Positions 53,339 to 61,931 of a stretch of DNA of 64,000 bases are shown here, one piece after another. The notes under the pieces were generated by a model. That model worked only from the letters and a program-made list of their open reading frames with translations, had not been told where the DNA came from and did no database searches. Positions within the stretch are counted from its first letter, which is position 1, and each line of letters begins with the position of its first letter. The DNA comes from UBA1858 sp963976865 (lineage in GTDB: Bacteria > Pseudomonadota > Gammaproteobacteria > UBA4575): positions 372,001 through 436,000 of the forward strand of contig CAXBLY010000001.1 of assembly GCA_963976865.1 (NCBI GenBank), in the 5' to 3' direction. The position numbers and the translations under genes were made by a program.

Positions 53339-53905
53339 ATGGCAAAAATTAATTTACTTCCGTGGCGCGAATCACAGCGCAAAGAAAAACAACAAGAATT
53401 TTTTGTTATGTTGGGCGCGGGTGCGGCTGTTGCTGTGCTTGCTGTCTTGCTGGTTCACTTTCAGATCGAAGCAAAAATCAATGGGCAGGAACGGCGCAAT
53501 ACCTATCTTACCAATGAGATTGTTGTGCTGGATGAAAAGATAAAGGAAATTCAAAAGCTGGACGCTACCCGACGAGCATTAGTGGAACGCATGGAAGTTA
53601 TTCAAAATCTTCAGGCGACTCGACCAGGTATTGTTCATCTGTTTGATGAAGTGGTTAATACCTTACCTGACAGCGTACACCTGACAGAACTGACTCAAAA
53701 TGGTGGCAGCATCAAAATTACAGGTAGAGCTGAATCAAATGCACGAGTTTCATCCTACATGCGTAACATAGAAGAATCAGAGTGGCTAACCAAACCCAAA
53801 CTCAGCATCATTTCTACCGAAGAAGATGATGATGGACTCAGAGTGAGCTCATTTTCACTACAGCTCGCACAAACCAACCCTGAATCATCGCTAGAAGAAG
53901 AGTAA
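53339..53905 (+). CDS. pilN: Type IV pilus assembly protein PilN
   Basis: Inner-membrane pilus protein of 188 residues. It begins with the PilM-binding peptide AKINLLPWRE, then has one helix (about 22-42) and a coiled-coil/ferredoxin-like periplasmic domain (LTNEIVVLDEKIKEIQKL...). The Asp/Glu-rich C-terminus is low-complexity. It sits between pilM (5 nt) and pilO (6 nt). Confidence 0.95.
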   Translation: MAKINLLPWRESQRKEKQQEFFVMLGAGAAVAVLAVLLVHFQIEAKINGQERRNTYLTNEIVVLDEKIKEIQKLDATRRALVERMEVIQNLQATRPGIVHLFDEVVNTLPDSVHLTELTQNGGSIKITGRAESNARVSSYMRNIEESEWLTKPKLSIISTEEDDDGLRVSSFSLQLAQTNPESSLEEE

Positions 53906-53911
53906 CTGAAC

Positions 53912-54505
53912 ATGACATTTTCTGATCTTAATAATGTAGATTTTAACAATATTGGTACTGCACCATTAGCTGTTAAAGTCATTGTCGTCGCTTTAGTTGC
54001 TGCAGCAATTATTGGACTCGGGTTTTATCTTGATACAAAAGATCAACTGGCTAAATTTGAAGTCGTCAAAGCCAAAGAAACCGAGCTTAGAAGAACATTT
54101 GAAATCAAGGTTAAGAAAGCTGCAAATCTGGAAGAGCATAAAGCCCAGCTAGATGAAATGCGTCGCACATTTGGTACCTTGTTGCGCCAGCTGCCAAGCA
54201 AAACTGAAATCCCGGCCTTAATTGTCGATATTTCACAAACAGCACTCGCGAGTGGGCTTGAAGTGAAACTGTTTCAGCCTGGCAATGAAACTGAAAAAGA
54301 GTTTTACGCAGAAAAACCAATACAGCTAGTATTACAGGGCGATTACCATCAGTTTGGATTATTTGCGAGCGAAGTCGCAGCTTTACCCAGAATTGTGACC
54401 TTGCACAACATCAAACTAATGCCAGATGAGAATGGTGGCAAAATGACGATGAATGCATCGGCTAAAACGTATCGTTATCTGGATGATAACGAAGATGAAG
54501 AGTAA
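53912..54505 (+). CDS. pilO: Type IV pilus assembly protein PilO
   Basis: Inner-membrane partner of PilN. It has 197 residues with one helix (about 23-43), then a coiled-coil stalk (LAKFEVVKAKETELRRTFEIK) and a ferredoxin-like domain containing LRQLPSKTEIPALIVDIS. PilN and PilO form a heterodimer linking PilM to PilP and the secretin. Its end overlaps the proposed pilP start by 11 nt. Confidence 0.95.
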   Translation: MTFSDLNNVDFNNIGTAPLAVKVIVVALVAAAIIGLGFYLDTKDQLAKFEVVKAKETELRRTFEIKVKKAANLEEHKAQLDEMRRTFGTLLRQLPSKTEIPALIVDISQTALASGLEVKLFQPGNETEKEFYAEKPIQLVLQGDYHQFGLFASEVAALPRIVTLHNIKLMPDENGGKMTMNASAKTYRYLDDNEDEE

Positions 54506-55082
54506 AACTTTGGAACTAGCGCAAATTCAAATGGAAAATCGAATCGCAAAAACGCATCTACAACCTATATATGCTTCGATACTTTGCATATTATTTTTCT
54601 CCTTGGCTGGCTGCTCAGAAGGGACATCAGACCTGGAGGCGTGGGTAGCAGATGTGAAAGCAAGACCGCAGCAGGGTGTAGAACCACTGCCGGAAGTTAT
54701 TCCTTATAAAACATTCGCGTATAACAAAAGCGATAAACGCGACCCGTTTGATGCGTCCATCTTTCGTCCTAAAATAGGACAAACAGCTCCCAAGCATTTC
54801 TCCAGCATTACCCCTGACAGCAACAGAGTCCCTGAGTATCTGGAAAGTTTCCCGTTAGATACATTGCGCATGGTAGGAACCATGCAACAGGATAATCAGA
54901 CATGGGCATTAATTAAAACGCCTGATAGTACAATACAGAGAGTATTGAGCGGTAATTACCTGGGCCAGAATAACGGCAAGATCATTTCGGTCTCAGAAGA
55001 TAAAGTTGAGCTTGCTGAGATCATACCAGACGATTTTGGAGGTTGGCGCGAACGTTCGACGTCAATCGCACTCAGCGAGTAA
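54495..55082 (+). CDS. pilP: Type IV pilus lipoprotein PilP
   Basis: Inner-membrane lipoprotein that connects PilNO with the PilQ secretin. It has a lipobox LAGC (FFSLAGCSEG) and the PilP domain with RDPFDASIFRPK, LDTLRMVGTMQQDNQTWALIKTPD and the late SVSEDKVELAEI. The start is not certain: ATG at 54495 (195 residues, overlapping pilO) or ATG at 54531 (183 residues, a more typical signal-peptide length). I keep the upstream one for its coupling to pilO. Confidence 0.9.
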   Translation: MKSKTLELAQIQMENRIAKTHLQPIYASILCILFFSLAGCSEGTSDLEAWVADVKARPQQGVEPLPEVIPYKTFAYNKSDKRDPFDASIFRPKIGQTAPKHFSSITPDSNRVPEYLESFPLDTLRMVGTMQQDNQTWALIKTPDSTIQRVLSGNYLGQNNGKIISVSEDKVELAEIIPDDFGGWRERSTSIALSE

Positions 55083-55143
55083 CTTAAGAAAACGTAATGA
55101 ATAACTTCAAACTTCAATCAGGATTCATTAACACTTTAATGGA

Positions 55144-57297
55144 ATGGTAAGCATCATGGAAATCTATTACTCACAATATAGCAAACCCTCAATGAAGAAC
55201 GTATTCAGTACGTTTTTAATAGGATTAGGCTTACTATTCATCAGCACTGTAACGCATGCTGAAAATCAACTTAACGACGTAAAAGTCTCCGCACTGCCCG
55301 ACGGCCAGGTTGAAATAACACTGGCTTTCAGCGCTGCCCCTTCAGAGCCTTTAGCGTTTACCACAGACAACCCGGCAAGAATTGCTCTGGATTTCGCAAA
55401 TACTAATATTGCGGTTAAAGATCGTTTTCAGGATATAAATATCGGTCAGACAAAAACGATAAATACTGTTCAATCCAATGGCAGGACACGTGTTGTTGTC
55501 AATCTCATTTCATTACAGGAATACCAAACAACGCAGGAAGGAAATAATTATATTCTTAGAATAGGTGAAACCAAGCTGGCCCAGAAAAAACCTGCTACAG
55601 GACTTGCCAAACCTGCCACTATTGCCAAGAAAACATCAGCGAGCACCGCTGGAAACAATATCAGCTTGATTGATTTCAGACGTGGAGATAAAAACTCGGG
55701 AAGAGTGCTTGTTAGCCTCTCCAACGCTGATATCCCTGTTAACCTCACTGAACAGGCAGGAAATATAATTCTTACATTTAAAGGCACCAGCCTTGCACAA
55801 TCAATGCAGAAACGCTTTGATGTGAAAGACTTTGCAACTCCGGTTAATTTTATCTCGTCATCCGAGAATGGTCGCGATACCCAAATTATAATTCAGCCTG
55901 ATACCAAGCTGAATTATGAACACCTGGCCTATCAATCAGATAATCTATATGTACTAGAGGTCAGTGAAATACCGGATGAAGTCATCCAGACAAGAAGAAA
56001 AGAGACTTATGAAGGTGAACGACTGTCATTAAACTTCCAGAATATTGAAGTTCGCTCAGTACTACAGCTAATTGCAGACTTTACAGGCCTGAACCTGGTA
56101 GTCAGCGACTCAGTAGGCGGTTCATTAACCTTGCGTTTAAAGAATGTGCCATGGGACCAGGCGCTGGATATTATCCTTAAGACTAAAGGGCTAGGAATGC
56201 GCGAAAATGGTAATGTTCTCTATATTGCGCCAAATGAAGAAATTGCTGCTCGAGAAAAACTTGAGCTCGAATCTCAGCAGCAGGTTGAAGAACTAGCGCC
56301 TCTACGCTCAGAGTTCCTGGAAATTAATTATGCCAAAGCATCTGATTTGGCTAATTTGTTAAAAGACAGTGATAACACTCTATTATCAGATCGTGGTCAG
56401 GTCAGTGTGGATGATAGAACCAACACATTGCTGGTCCAGGATACAGCTTTAAAATTAAACGAGATTCGTCGTCTAATTGAGCGCTTAGATACACCAGTGA
56501 AACAGGTTTTAATAGAATCTAGAATTGTTGTTGCTAACGATGACTTCAGTAAAACTCTGGGCGCCAAGTTTGGTGTATTTAATGCTGATGGCCGAGACTT
56601 GAACAACAATAAAGGAGCTGACGTGATTGGCGGCAACTTGGCTTTGCTTGAACCTCTTGCTGCAGGAGACCCTATCCCTATTGAAGACACATTAAACGTA
56701 AATCTCCCAGTGCCAGAACGTCAAGGTGGCGGGGTGCCCGGGGGCCAATTTGCCCTGTCCTTCATTAAATTACCTTTTGGGTATGCATTAAACCTAGAAT
56801 TGTCTGCCGCACAGTTAGAGAGTCGCGCTGAAGTAATTTCAAACCCAAGAGTTATTACGGCTAACCAGAGTATGGCAAATATTCAATCAGGTACCGAGAT
56901 ACCTTATCTATCTCAAACATCTAGTGGTGCAACCGATGTTCAATTCAAAAAAGCCGTGTTAGCACTTGAGGTAACCCCTCAGATTACGCCAGACGATCGC
57001 ATTAACATGGAAGTCAATGTTAAAAACAATAGCGTTGGTCAGATCTTCCAAGGGATACCGAGTATCGACACTAATGAGATTACTTCTAATGTCCTGGTGA
57101 ATAATGGTCAGACTGTAGTGTTAGGGGGAATATACACCGAGGAATCATCAGGTTCCGTTACCAAGGTACCTTTCTTTGGTGACATACCTATCGCCGGCAG
57201 GTTATTTAGAAATGACTCTAGTACAAATAATAAATCAGAATTGTTGATTTTCATCACGCCCAAGATAATTGATGAGCAACTGAATCTGACACAATAA
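55144..57297 (+). CDS. pilQ: Type IV pilus secretin PilQ
   Basis: Outer-membrane secretin through which the pilus passes. It has 717 residues. A signal peptide (MKNVFSTFLIGLGLLFISTV, cleaved near THA-EN) is preceded by 16 residues if the ATG at 55144 is used; ATGs at 55156 and 55192 are alternatives. Two AMIN domains (about 40-140 and 165-270) bind peptidoglycan. The secretin N0 domain starts LSLNFQNIEVRSVLQLIADFTGLNL, and the secretin core runs from about 460 to the end with VSNPRVITANQ-type (ISNPRVITANQSMANIQSG) and LLIFITPKII. Last gene of pilMNOPQ, with a terminator behind it. Confidence 0.96.
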   Translation: MVSIMEIYYSQYSKPSMKNVFSTFLIGLGLLFISTVTHAENQLNDVKVSALPDGQVEITLAFSAAPSEPLAFTTDNPARIALDFANTNIAVKDRFQDINIGQTKTINTVQSNGRTRVVVNLISLQEYQTTQEGNNYILRIGETKLAQKKPATGLAKPATIAKKTSASTAGNNISLIDFRRGDKNSGRVLVSLSNADIPVNLTEQAGNIILTFKGTSLAQSMQKRFDVKDFATPVNFISSSENGRDTQIIIQPDTKLNYEHLAYQSDNLYVLEVSEIPDEVIQTRRKETYEGERLSLNFQNIEVRSVLQLIADFTGLNLVVSDSVGGSLTLRLKNVPWDQALDIILKTKGLGMRENGNVLYIAPNEEIAAREKLELESQQQVEELAPLRSEFLEINYAKASDLANLLKDSDNTLLSDRGQVSVDDRTNTLLVQDTALKLNEIRRLIERLDTPVKQVLIESRIVVANDDFSKTLGAKFGVFNADGRDLNNNKGADVIGGNLALLEPLAAGDPIPIEDTLNVNLPVPERQGGGVPGGQFALSFIKLPFGYALNLELSAAQLESRAEVISNPRVITANQSMANIQSGTEIPYLSQTSSGATDVQFKKAVLALEVTPQITPDDRINMEVNVKNNSVGQIFQGIPSIDTNEITSNVLVNNGQTVVLGGIYTEESSGSVTKVPFFGDIPIAGRLFRNDSSTNNKSELLIFITPKIIDEQLNLTQ

Positions 57298-57322
57298 CCA
57301 GCTCAACTATTTCTGTTTAGAT

Positions 57323-57350
57323 AAAAAGCCCCGCATTTGCGGGGCTTTTT
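57323..57350 (+). terminator. Rho-independent terminator after pilQ
   Basis: Arms AGCCCCGC (57327-57334) and GCGGGGCT (57339-57346), loop ATTT, flanked by an A-run and by TTTTT ending at 57350. A strong hairpin in the 98-nt gap between pilQ and aroK, so aroK-aroB probably have their own promoter or rely on read-through. Confidence 0.93.
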
Positions 57351-57395
57351 GTTTAGATATAGACTATCTTTTACTATCTATATTTAAGCTAACGC

Positions 57396-57914
57396 ATGTC
57401 CACAAATATAATTCTGGTTGGTCCTATGGGGGCCGGAAAATCTTCAGTGGGTAAACGCCTGGCAAAACAGTTAAGTCGAAAATTTTATGACTGTGACAAA
57501 GTTCTGGAAGACCGCACTGGCGTTGCTATTGCTACTATTTTTGAACTGGAAGGCGAACAGGGATTCAGACAGCGCGAAACAAAAATACTTCAGGAGCTCG
57601 TCTATACTGAAAATGCTGTTATTGCAACTGGCGGCGGAGCTGTTCTTATTGACGAAAACATATCGCTACTAAGTCAGAACAGTATAGTAATATATCTAAA
57701 AGCATCTGTTCACTCGCAAATAAAGAGAACCAAACATGACAAAAAGCGCCCTTTACTTCAAACCAGCGACCGTCATGCTACACTCCAGAATTTAGCAAAC
57801 AAACGCAACCCTTTATATAATGAGATTGCTGATATTATCATTGACACAGATAGTCAGAGTATTAATACATCCATCGAACAGATAATTACGCATATCAATA
57901 AACTAAATACCTGA
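57396..57914 (+). CDS. aroK: Shikimate kinase AroK
   Basis: Phosphorylates shikimate in the aromatic pathway. It has 172 residues (E. coli 173). Walker A is GPMGAGKSSVGKRLA, the shikimate-binding DCDKVLEDRTG and GGGAVL motifs follow, then the LID region KHDKKRPLL. aroB follows after 5 nt. Its pathway product chorismate is the substrate of the chorismatase at 23981. Confidence 0.97.
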   Translation: MSTNIILVGPMGAGKSSVGKRLAKQLSRKFYDCDKVLEDRTGVAIATIFELEGEQGFRQRETKILQELVYTENAVIATGGGAVLIDENISLLSQNSIVIYLKASVHSQIKRTKHDKKRPLLQTSDRHATLQNLANKRNPLYNEIADIIIDTDSQSINTSIEQIITHINKLNT

Positions 57915-57919
57915 TACTC

Positions 57920-59008
57920 ATGCGCACTTTAAAAGTTGATCTTGGCTCTCGTTCTTATCCTATTCACATAGGCGAGAACTTGTTAACTCAGAATGACTTG
58001 TTGTCTCCACATATAAATGGCAAGCAAGTGGTTATCATATCTAATGACACAGTTGCACCACTGTATATGAAAACGTTATTAGCTACGCTGGAAAATTTAC
58101 AAGCGCACAAAATAATTTTACCTGATGGTGAGAGCTATAAAACATTAACAACCATAGAGTCGATATTCGACCAGCTTCTGGAAATAAAATGTGCGCGTGA
58201 TGTCACTATCATTGCATTAGGTGGAGGTGTTGTAGGTGATATCACCGGATTTGCTGCGGCATGCTATCAACGCGGAGTAAATTTTCTTCAGATACCAACA
58301 ACATTACTGTCACAGGTAGATTCTTCAGTGGGTGGTAAAACAGGCGTAAACCATCCTTTAGGGAAAAACATGATTGGGGCATTTTATCAACCTCAGTGTG
58401 TAATAGCTGATATAAGTACTTTACGAACACTACCTACTCGCGAATTATGTGCTGGCCTTGCAGAAGTAATCAAGTATGGGCTGATAGCCAAAAAGCCCTT
58501 CTTTAGCTGGCTGGAAAATAATATTGATCGTTTATTGGAATTAGACAGTAATGCAATAGAGTATGCTGTAGAACAATCATGCCTTTGCAAAGCAGAAATA
58601 GTCGCAAGTGATGAACATGAAAAAAACGGCCAACGTGCCTTACTCAATTTAGGCCATACATTTGGACACGCTATAGAAACAGGAATGGGCTACGGAAACT
58701 GGCTGCACGGTGAAGCCGTAGGTTGCGGTATGGTCATTGCTGCACAATTCTCAGCGAAATTGGGTTGGCTATCTGACAACGATGTTTCTAAAATATCCAA
58801 ATTGATTTCCATGGCTTCCCTGCCTACTCAGCTACCCAAGGAATTAACTGCGGACAGAATGATTGAGTTGATGGCGGTAGATAAAAAGGTAAAAGACGGC
58901 AAGCTTCATCTCGTATTATTAAAGGATATAGGGGAAGCCGTATTAACGAGCAAATTTAATCACGACTTGTTATACAATACTCTCAACGAGTTACACAACA
59001 ACGCTTAA
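57920..59008 (+). CDS. aroB: 3-dehydroquinate synthase AroB
   Basis: NAD- and metal-dependent enzyme that closes DAHP to 3-dehydroquinate. It has 362 residues (E. coli 362). The GGGVVGDITGFAAACYQRG and PTTLLSQVDSSVGGKTGVN motifs are intact. Zinc ligands lie in the segment LNLGHTFGHAIE and in the later GNWLHGEAVGCGM. It is coupled to aroK and followed after 4 nt by the dGTPase gene. Confidence 0.97.
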   Translation: MRTLKVDLGSRSYPIHIGENLLTQNDLLSPHINGKQVVIISNDTVAPLYMKTLLATLENLQAHKIILPDGESYKTLTTIESIFDQLLEIKCARDVTIIALGGGVVGDITGFAAACYQRGVNFLQIPTTLLSQVDSSVGGKTGVNHPLGKNMIGAFYQPQCVIADISTLRTLPTRELCAGLAEVIKYGLIAKKPFFSWLENNIDRLLELDSNAIEYAVEQSCLCKAEIVASDEHEKNGQRALLNLGHTFGHAIETGMGYGNWLHGEAVGCGMVIAAQFSAKLGWLSDNDVSKISKLISMASLPTQLPKELTADRMIELMAVDKKVKDGKLHLVLLKDIGEAVLTSKFNHDLLYNTLNELHNNA

Positions 59009-59012
59009 ATAT

Positions 59013-60188
59013 ATGGTCGCTACTACTGCGCATACTACCGGCTCTAAACCCACTAATTCTGGGTTGGCCAAATATGCAGTAACACAGAACCAGTCACAGG
59101 GCAGAAAATTTTCCGAACCTTCCTGCCAAACCCGAACTGAGTATCAACGCGATCGGGATCGCATCATTCACAGTACTGCTTTCAGGCGCCTGGAATATAA
59201 AACGCAGGTCTTTATAAATCACGAAGGCGATTTGTACCGAACACGACTCACACATTCAATTGAGGTTGCTCAGATTGCCCGCTCAATATCGCGTGCTCTA
59301 CATCTCAATGAGGATCTGACTGAAGCGATTGCTCTTGCACATGATTTGGGCCACACCGCATTTGGCCATGCCGGTCAAGATGCACTACACAAGTGTATGA
59401 AAGATTACGGAGGTTTTGAGCACAATCTCCAGTCTTTACGTGTTGTAGATTTCCTGGAAGAAAAGTATCCTGATTTTGATGGGCTAAACTTAATGTTTGA
59501 AACTCGCGAAGGCATACTTAAACACTGCTCTGTCAAGAATGCGCGTGATATGGGTAACATTGGTCAGCGTTTTATAGACCGCACCCAACCCAGCCTCGAA
59601 GCACAGTTAACCAATATCGCTGATGAAATTGCCTATAATAATCATGATGTCGACGATGGATTGCGTTCCGGTCTGATAACTATCCAACAGCTTTTGCAGG
59701 TGGGATTATTCGACCGTCATTATTTTGAAGTCAACTCAAGGTTTCCTGACTTGCCTGAAAAGAGGAAAGCCCAGGAAACGATACGACGCATCATCAACCA
59801 GCTAGTCTGCGACCTGATCGATAACACCTTAAAGAATATCGAAAATAATAATATTTGCGATATTCAAGATGTCCGCTCATCCAGGAGCACTATTGTCAGC
59901 TTTAGCCCTGACCTTAAAAAACAAATGGCGGAATTAAAAACATTCTTAAATGCAAACTTGTATCAACATGAACAAGTGAATAAGATGAGCGCAAATGCAC
60001 AGAAAGTTATCTCAAATTTATTTACTAACTTCTACAGTAACCCAGAGCTTCTTCCAGACGAACATCGATCAAAAGCACTAGCGAGAAAAAAAATTAACGG
60101 TAATGATGGTTTCGCACGTGTTATTGCTGATTATATTGCAGGCATGACAGATCGTTATGCACAGATTGAATACGGTCGGATTAATTAG
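59013..60188 (+). CDS. dGTPase-like HD-domain triphosphohydrolase
   Basis: Deoxynucleotide triphosphohydrolase-like protein of 391 residues, related to bacterial dGTPases of the shorter type. The N-terminal SEPSCQTRTEYQRDRDRIIH and FRRLEYKTQVF are family marks. The HD metal site is spread over RLTHSIEVAQIA, AIALAHDLGHTAFGHAG and NIADEIAYNNHDVDDG. It is predicted to hydrolyse dGTP (or other dNTPs) to the nucleoside and triphosphate. It lies between aroB (4 nt) and damX (26 nt), a frequent location in gammaproteobacteria. Confidence 0.93.
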   Translation: MVATTAHTTGSKPTNSGLAKYAVTQNQSQGRKFSEPSCQTRTEYQRDRDRIIHSTAFRRLEYKTQVFINHEGDLYRTRLTHSIEVAQIARSISRALHLNEDLTEAIALAHDLGHTAFGHAGQDALHKCMKDYGGFEHNLQSLRVVDFLEEKYPDFDGLNLMFETREGILKHCSVKNARDMGNIGQRFIDRTQPSLEAQLTNIADEIAYNNHDVDDGLRSGLITIQQLLQVGLFDRHYFEVNSRFPDLPEKRKAQETIRRIINQLVCDLIDNTLKNIENNNICDIQDVRSSRSTIVSFSPDLKKQMAELKTFLNANLYQHEQVNKMSANAQKVISNLFTNFYSNPELLPDEHRSKALARKKINGNDGFARVIADYIAGMTDRYAQIEYGRIN

Positions 60189-60214
60189 CCACAAGGTAAC
60201 TTATCAAAACATCT

Positions 60215-61810
60215 ATGAGCGAAGATCACATACAAGTTGACCCTGTTTTGTTAACCGAGGAAGACCTCAGCAAACTGGGCTTAAGTGAACATCCCTTCAT
60301 TGAACATGCGGATGATGCATATTTGTATAGTGACAGTCATCTGGAGATGACGTCGAACATCATCATGGAGTACCTGACCAACCCGGCAACTACCATCGTA
60401 CTGACAGGCGAGGATGGCGTTGGCAAAACAACCTTTCTGCGCAAAGTCCTGCGTTTGGGTTATCAGCAATACCAGTTTTGCACACTGCGCGTGAATTCTG
60501 ACACTGACTTTGAGTTCATTGAAAATAAAATAAAACAGCGCTGGGTACTTCCTGATACAAATGAACATGCATCAGTAGCTGATCTCTCCATAGAAAATTA
60601 CGTTATCACCTATTTGAGAGAGCATACGCACGCTGTTCTCATTATTGATGACGCGCATTTACTCAACACAGATACACTAGACAGGCTCTTCACATTAAAG
60701 CACAGAATAAGTTTAGCCTGCCCTCTTAGCCTCGGTTTCATACTGGCCGGGGAAAACACGTTAAAAATATCTATTAGTGAACTTGAAGATTCAAATCCGG
60801 CATGCACCCAGGTTTATCAAATTAACGTGCGCCCATTTTCCAGGGAACAGACTGGACACTACATAGAGCATCGTTTGCAGACTGCCGGATCAGAAGACGA
60901 AGTGCTATTAGATGAAGCCATGGTGACAGAGATTTATAAATCAACATTAGGCAACATCAGGAAAATTCATGAACGTGCAATTGTAGCGTTGCTTAACCAA
61001 TGCAGAGAAGACTCTCTTGAAGATCCTCTAGACCCTCATATTATTATTCGTAAACCCAAGCCCAAAGTTCCTGTATTTCTAATTACTATACTGGCTATTA
61101 TTGGTGTCGGTCTGTATGCAAATTACTACATGAGTCGTGATAAAACTGATGAGATTATCGTACCGCTTGAGAAACCTCTAGCCAGTGAGCCTACCTTATC
61201 CCCTATTGTGCAAAAGTCTGACAGCTCTGCTGGCAACCAGGCACCCTCGTTACCATTACCCAACACAGCAGTGGTACCAACTGATCCCAAAAACAATTCA
61301 GAAATAAACGCGCCTCTGGTCACTACTAAAGATGACACTTCTCTACTATCAGAATCTATAGAAGTTCTGGATGAGAAACAGTTACTCACATTAAAAGCAG
61401 AATTGACTGAGAAAGCGGTAGCGGCAAAAGACAAAAAACCAGAGTCTGTTGAAACAGCTGTAAAACCAACAGTCACTCAGGCAAACCCCAAACCGGCTAA
61501 TAACTCTTCCGCCATAGCAACAAAAGGAGAGGCGTGGTTAAAGGGACTAAGCCCTTCAAGTTACACACTACAGGTTGTTGCGACTAAAGATATTAAACAA
61601 CTTGAGTCACTGGTTAAAAAAGAAAACCTAGTAGATAAATACGCGTACTTTGACAAACAGGTAAAAGGTTCAACCTATTATGTTCTCGTCATTGGGAATT
61701 ATGAGACACGCGACAAGGCTTTAGCAGCATTAGAGAAATTATCGGCTAATTTAAGAAAAAACAAACCCTGGCCTGTACCTTTGAAAAACATTCAGTCATT
61801 TCTTGATTAA
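60215..61810 (+). CDS. damX: DamX-like AAA and SPOR-domain protein
   Basis: A 531-residue septal-ring-type protein. The N-terminal half is an AAA/ExeA-like ATPase with Walker A TGEDGVGKTTFLRK (about residue 67) and Walker B VLIIDDAHLL. One membrane helix is near 289-306 (VFLITILAIIGVGLYANYY). A serine-, proline- and lysine-rich linker follows, and a SPOR domain closes it (about 452-528, YTLQVVATKDIKQLESLV), which binds denuded septal peptidoglycan. It is longer than E. coli DamX (428). In E. coli the neighbours are aroB and dam; no dam is seen here. Confidence 0.9.
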   Translation: MSEDHIQVDPVLLTEEDLSKLGLSEHPFIEHADDAYLYSDSHLEMTSNIIMEYLTNPATTIVLTGEDGVGKTTFLRKVLRLGYQQYQFCTLRVNSDTDFEFIENKIKQRWVLPDTNEHASVADLSIENYVITYLREHTHAVLIIDDAHLLNTDTLDRLFTLKHRISLACPLSLGFILAGENTLKISISELEDSNPACTQVYQINVRPFSREQTGHYIEHRLQTAGSEDEVLLDEAMVTEIYKSTLGNIRKIHERAIVALLNQCREDSLEDPLDPHIIIRKPKPKVPVFLITILAIIGVGLYANYYMSRDKTDEIIVPLEKPLASEPTLSPIVQKSDSSAGNQAPSLPLPNTAVVPTDPKNNSEINAPLVTTKDDTSLLSESIEVLDEKQLLTLKAELTEKAVAAKDKKPESVETAVKPTVTQANPKPANNSSAIATKGEAWLKGLSPSSYTLQVVATKDIKQLESLVKKENLVDKYAYFDKQVKGSTYYVLVIGNYETRDKALAALEKLSANLRKNKPWPVPLKNIQSFLD

Positions 61811-61884
61811 CCCATTTCCCCTGAGCTTCTCACCCGCACATTTCAATTTTCTGGCCATATTGACATCTCAACGACAACGAGTAG

Positions 61885-61926
61885 GCTTTCCGTGGTAAAA
61901 CCTCAACCACCCTCTACCGGAAAAGC
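61885..61926 (+). promoter_or_regulatory. Hairpin covering the dnaG ribosome binding site
   Basis: GCTTTCCG (61885-61892) can pair with CGGAAAAGC (61918-61926, one A bulged), and an inner GTGGT/ACCAC pair lies at 61892-61896 and 61906-61910. The right arm includes GGAAAAG, the only Shine-Dalgarno-like sequence before the dnaG ATG at 61932. Folding was judged by eye only. Confidence 0.4.
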
Positions 61927-61931
61927 TAGCT

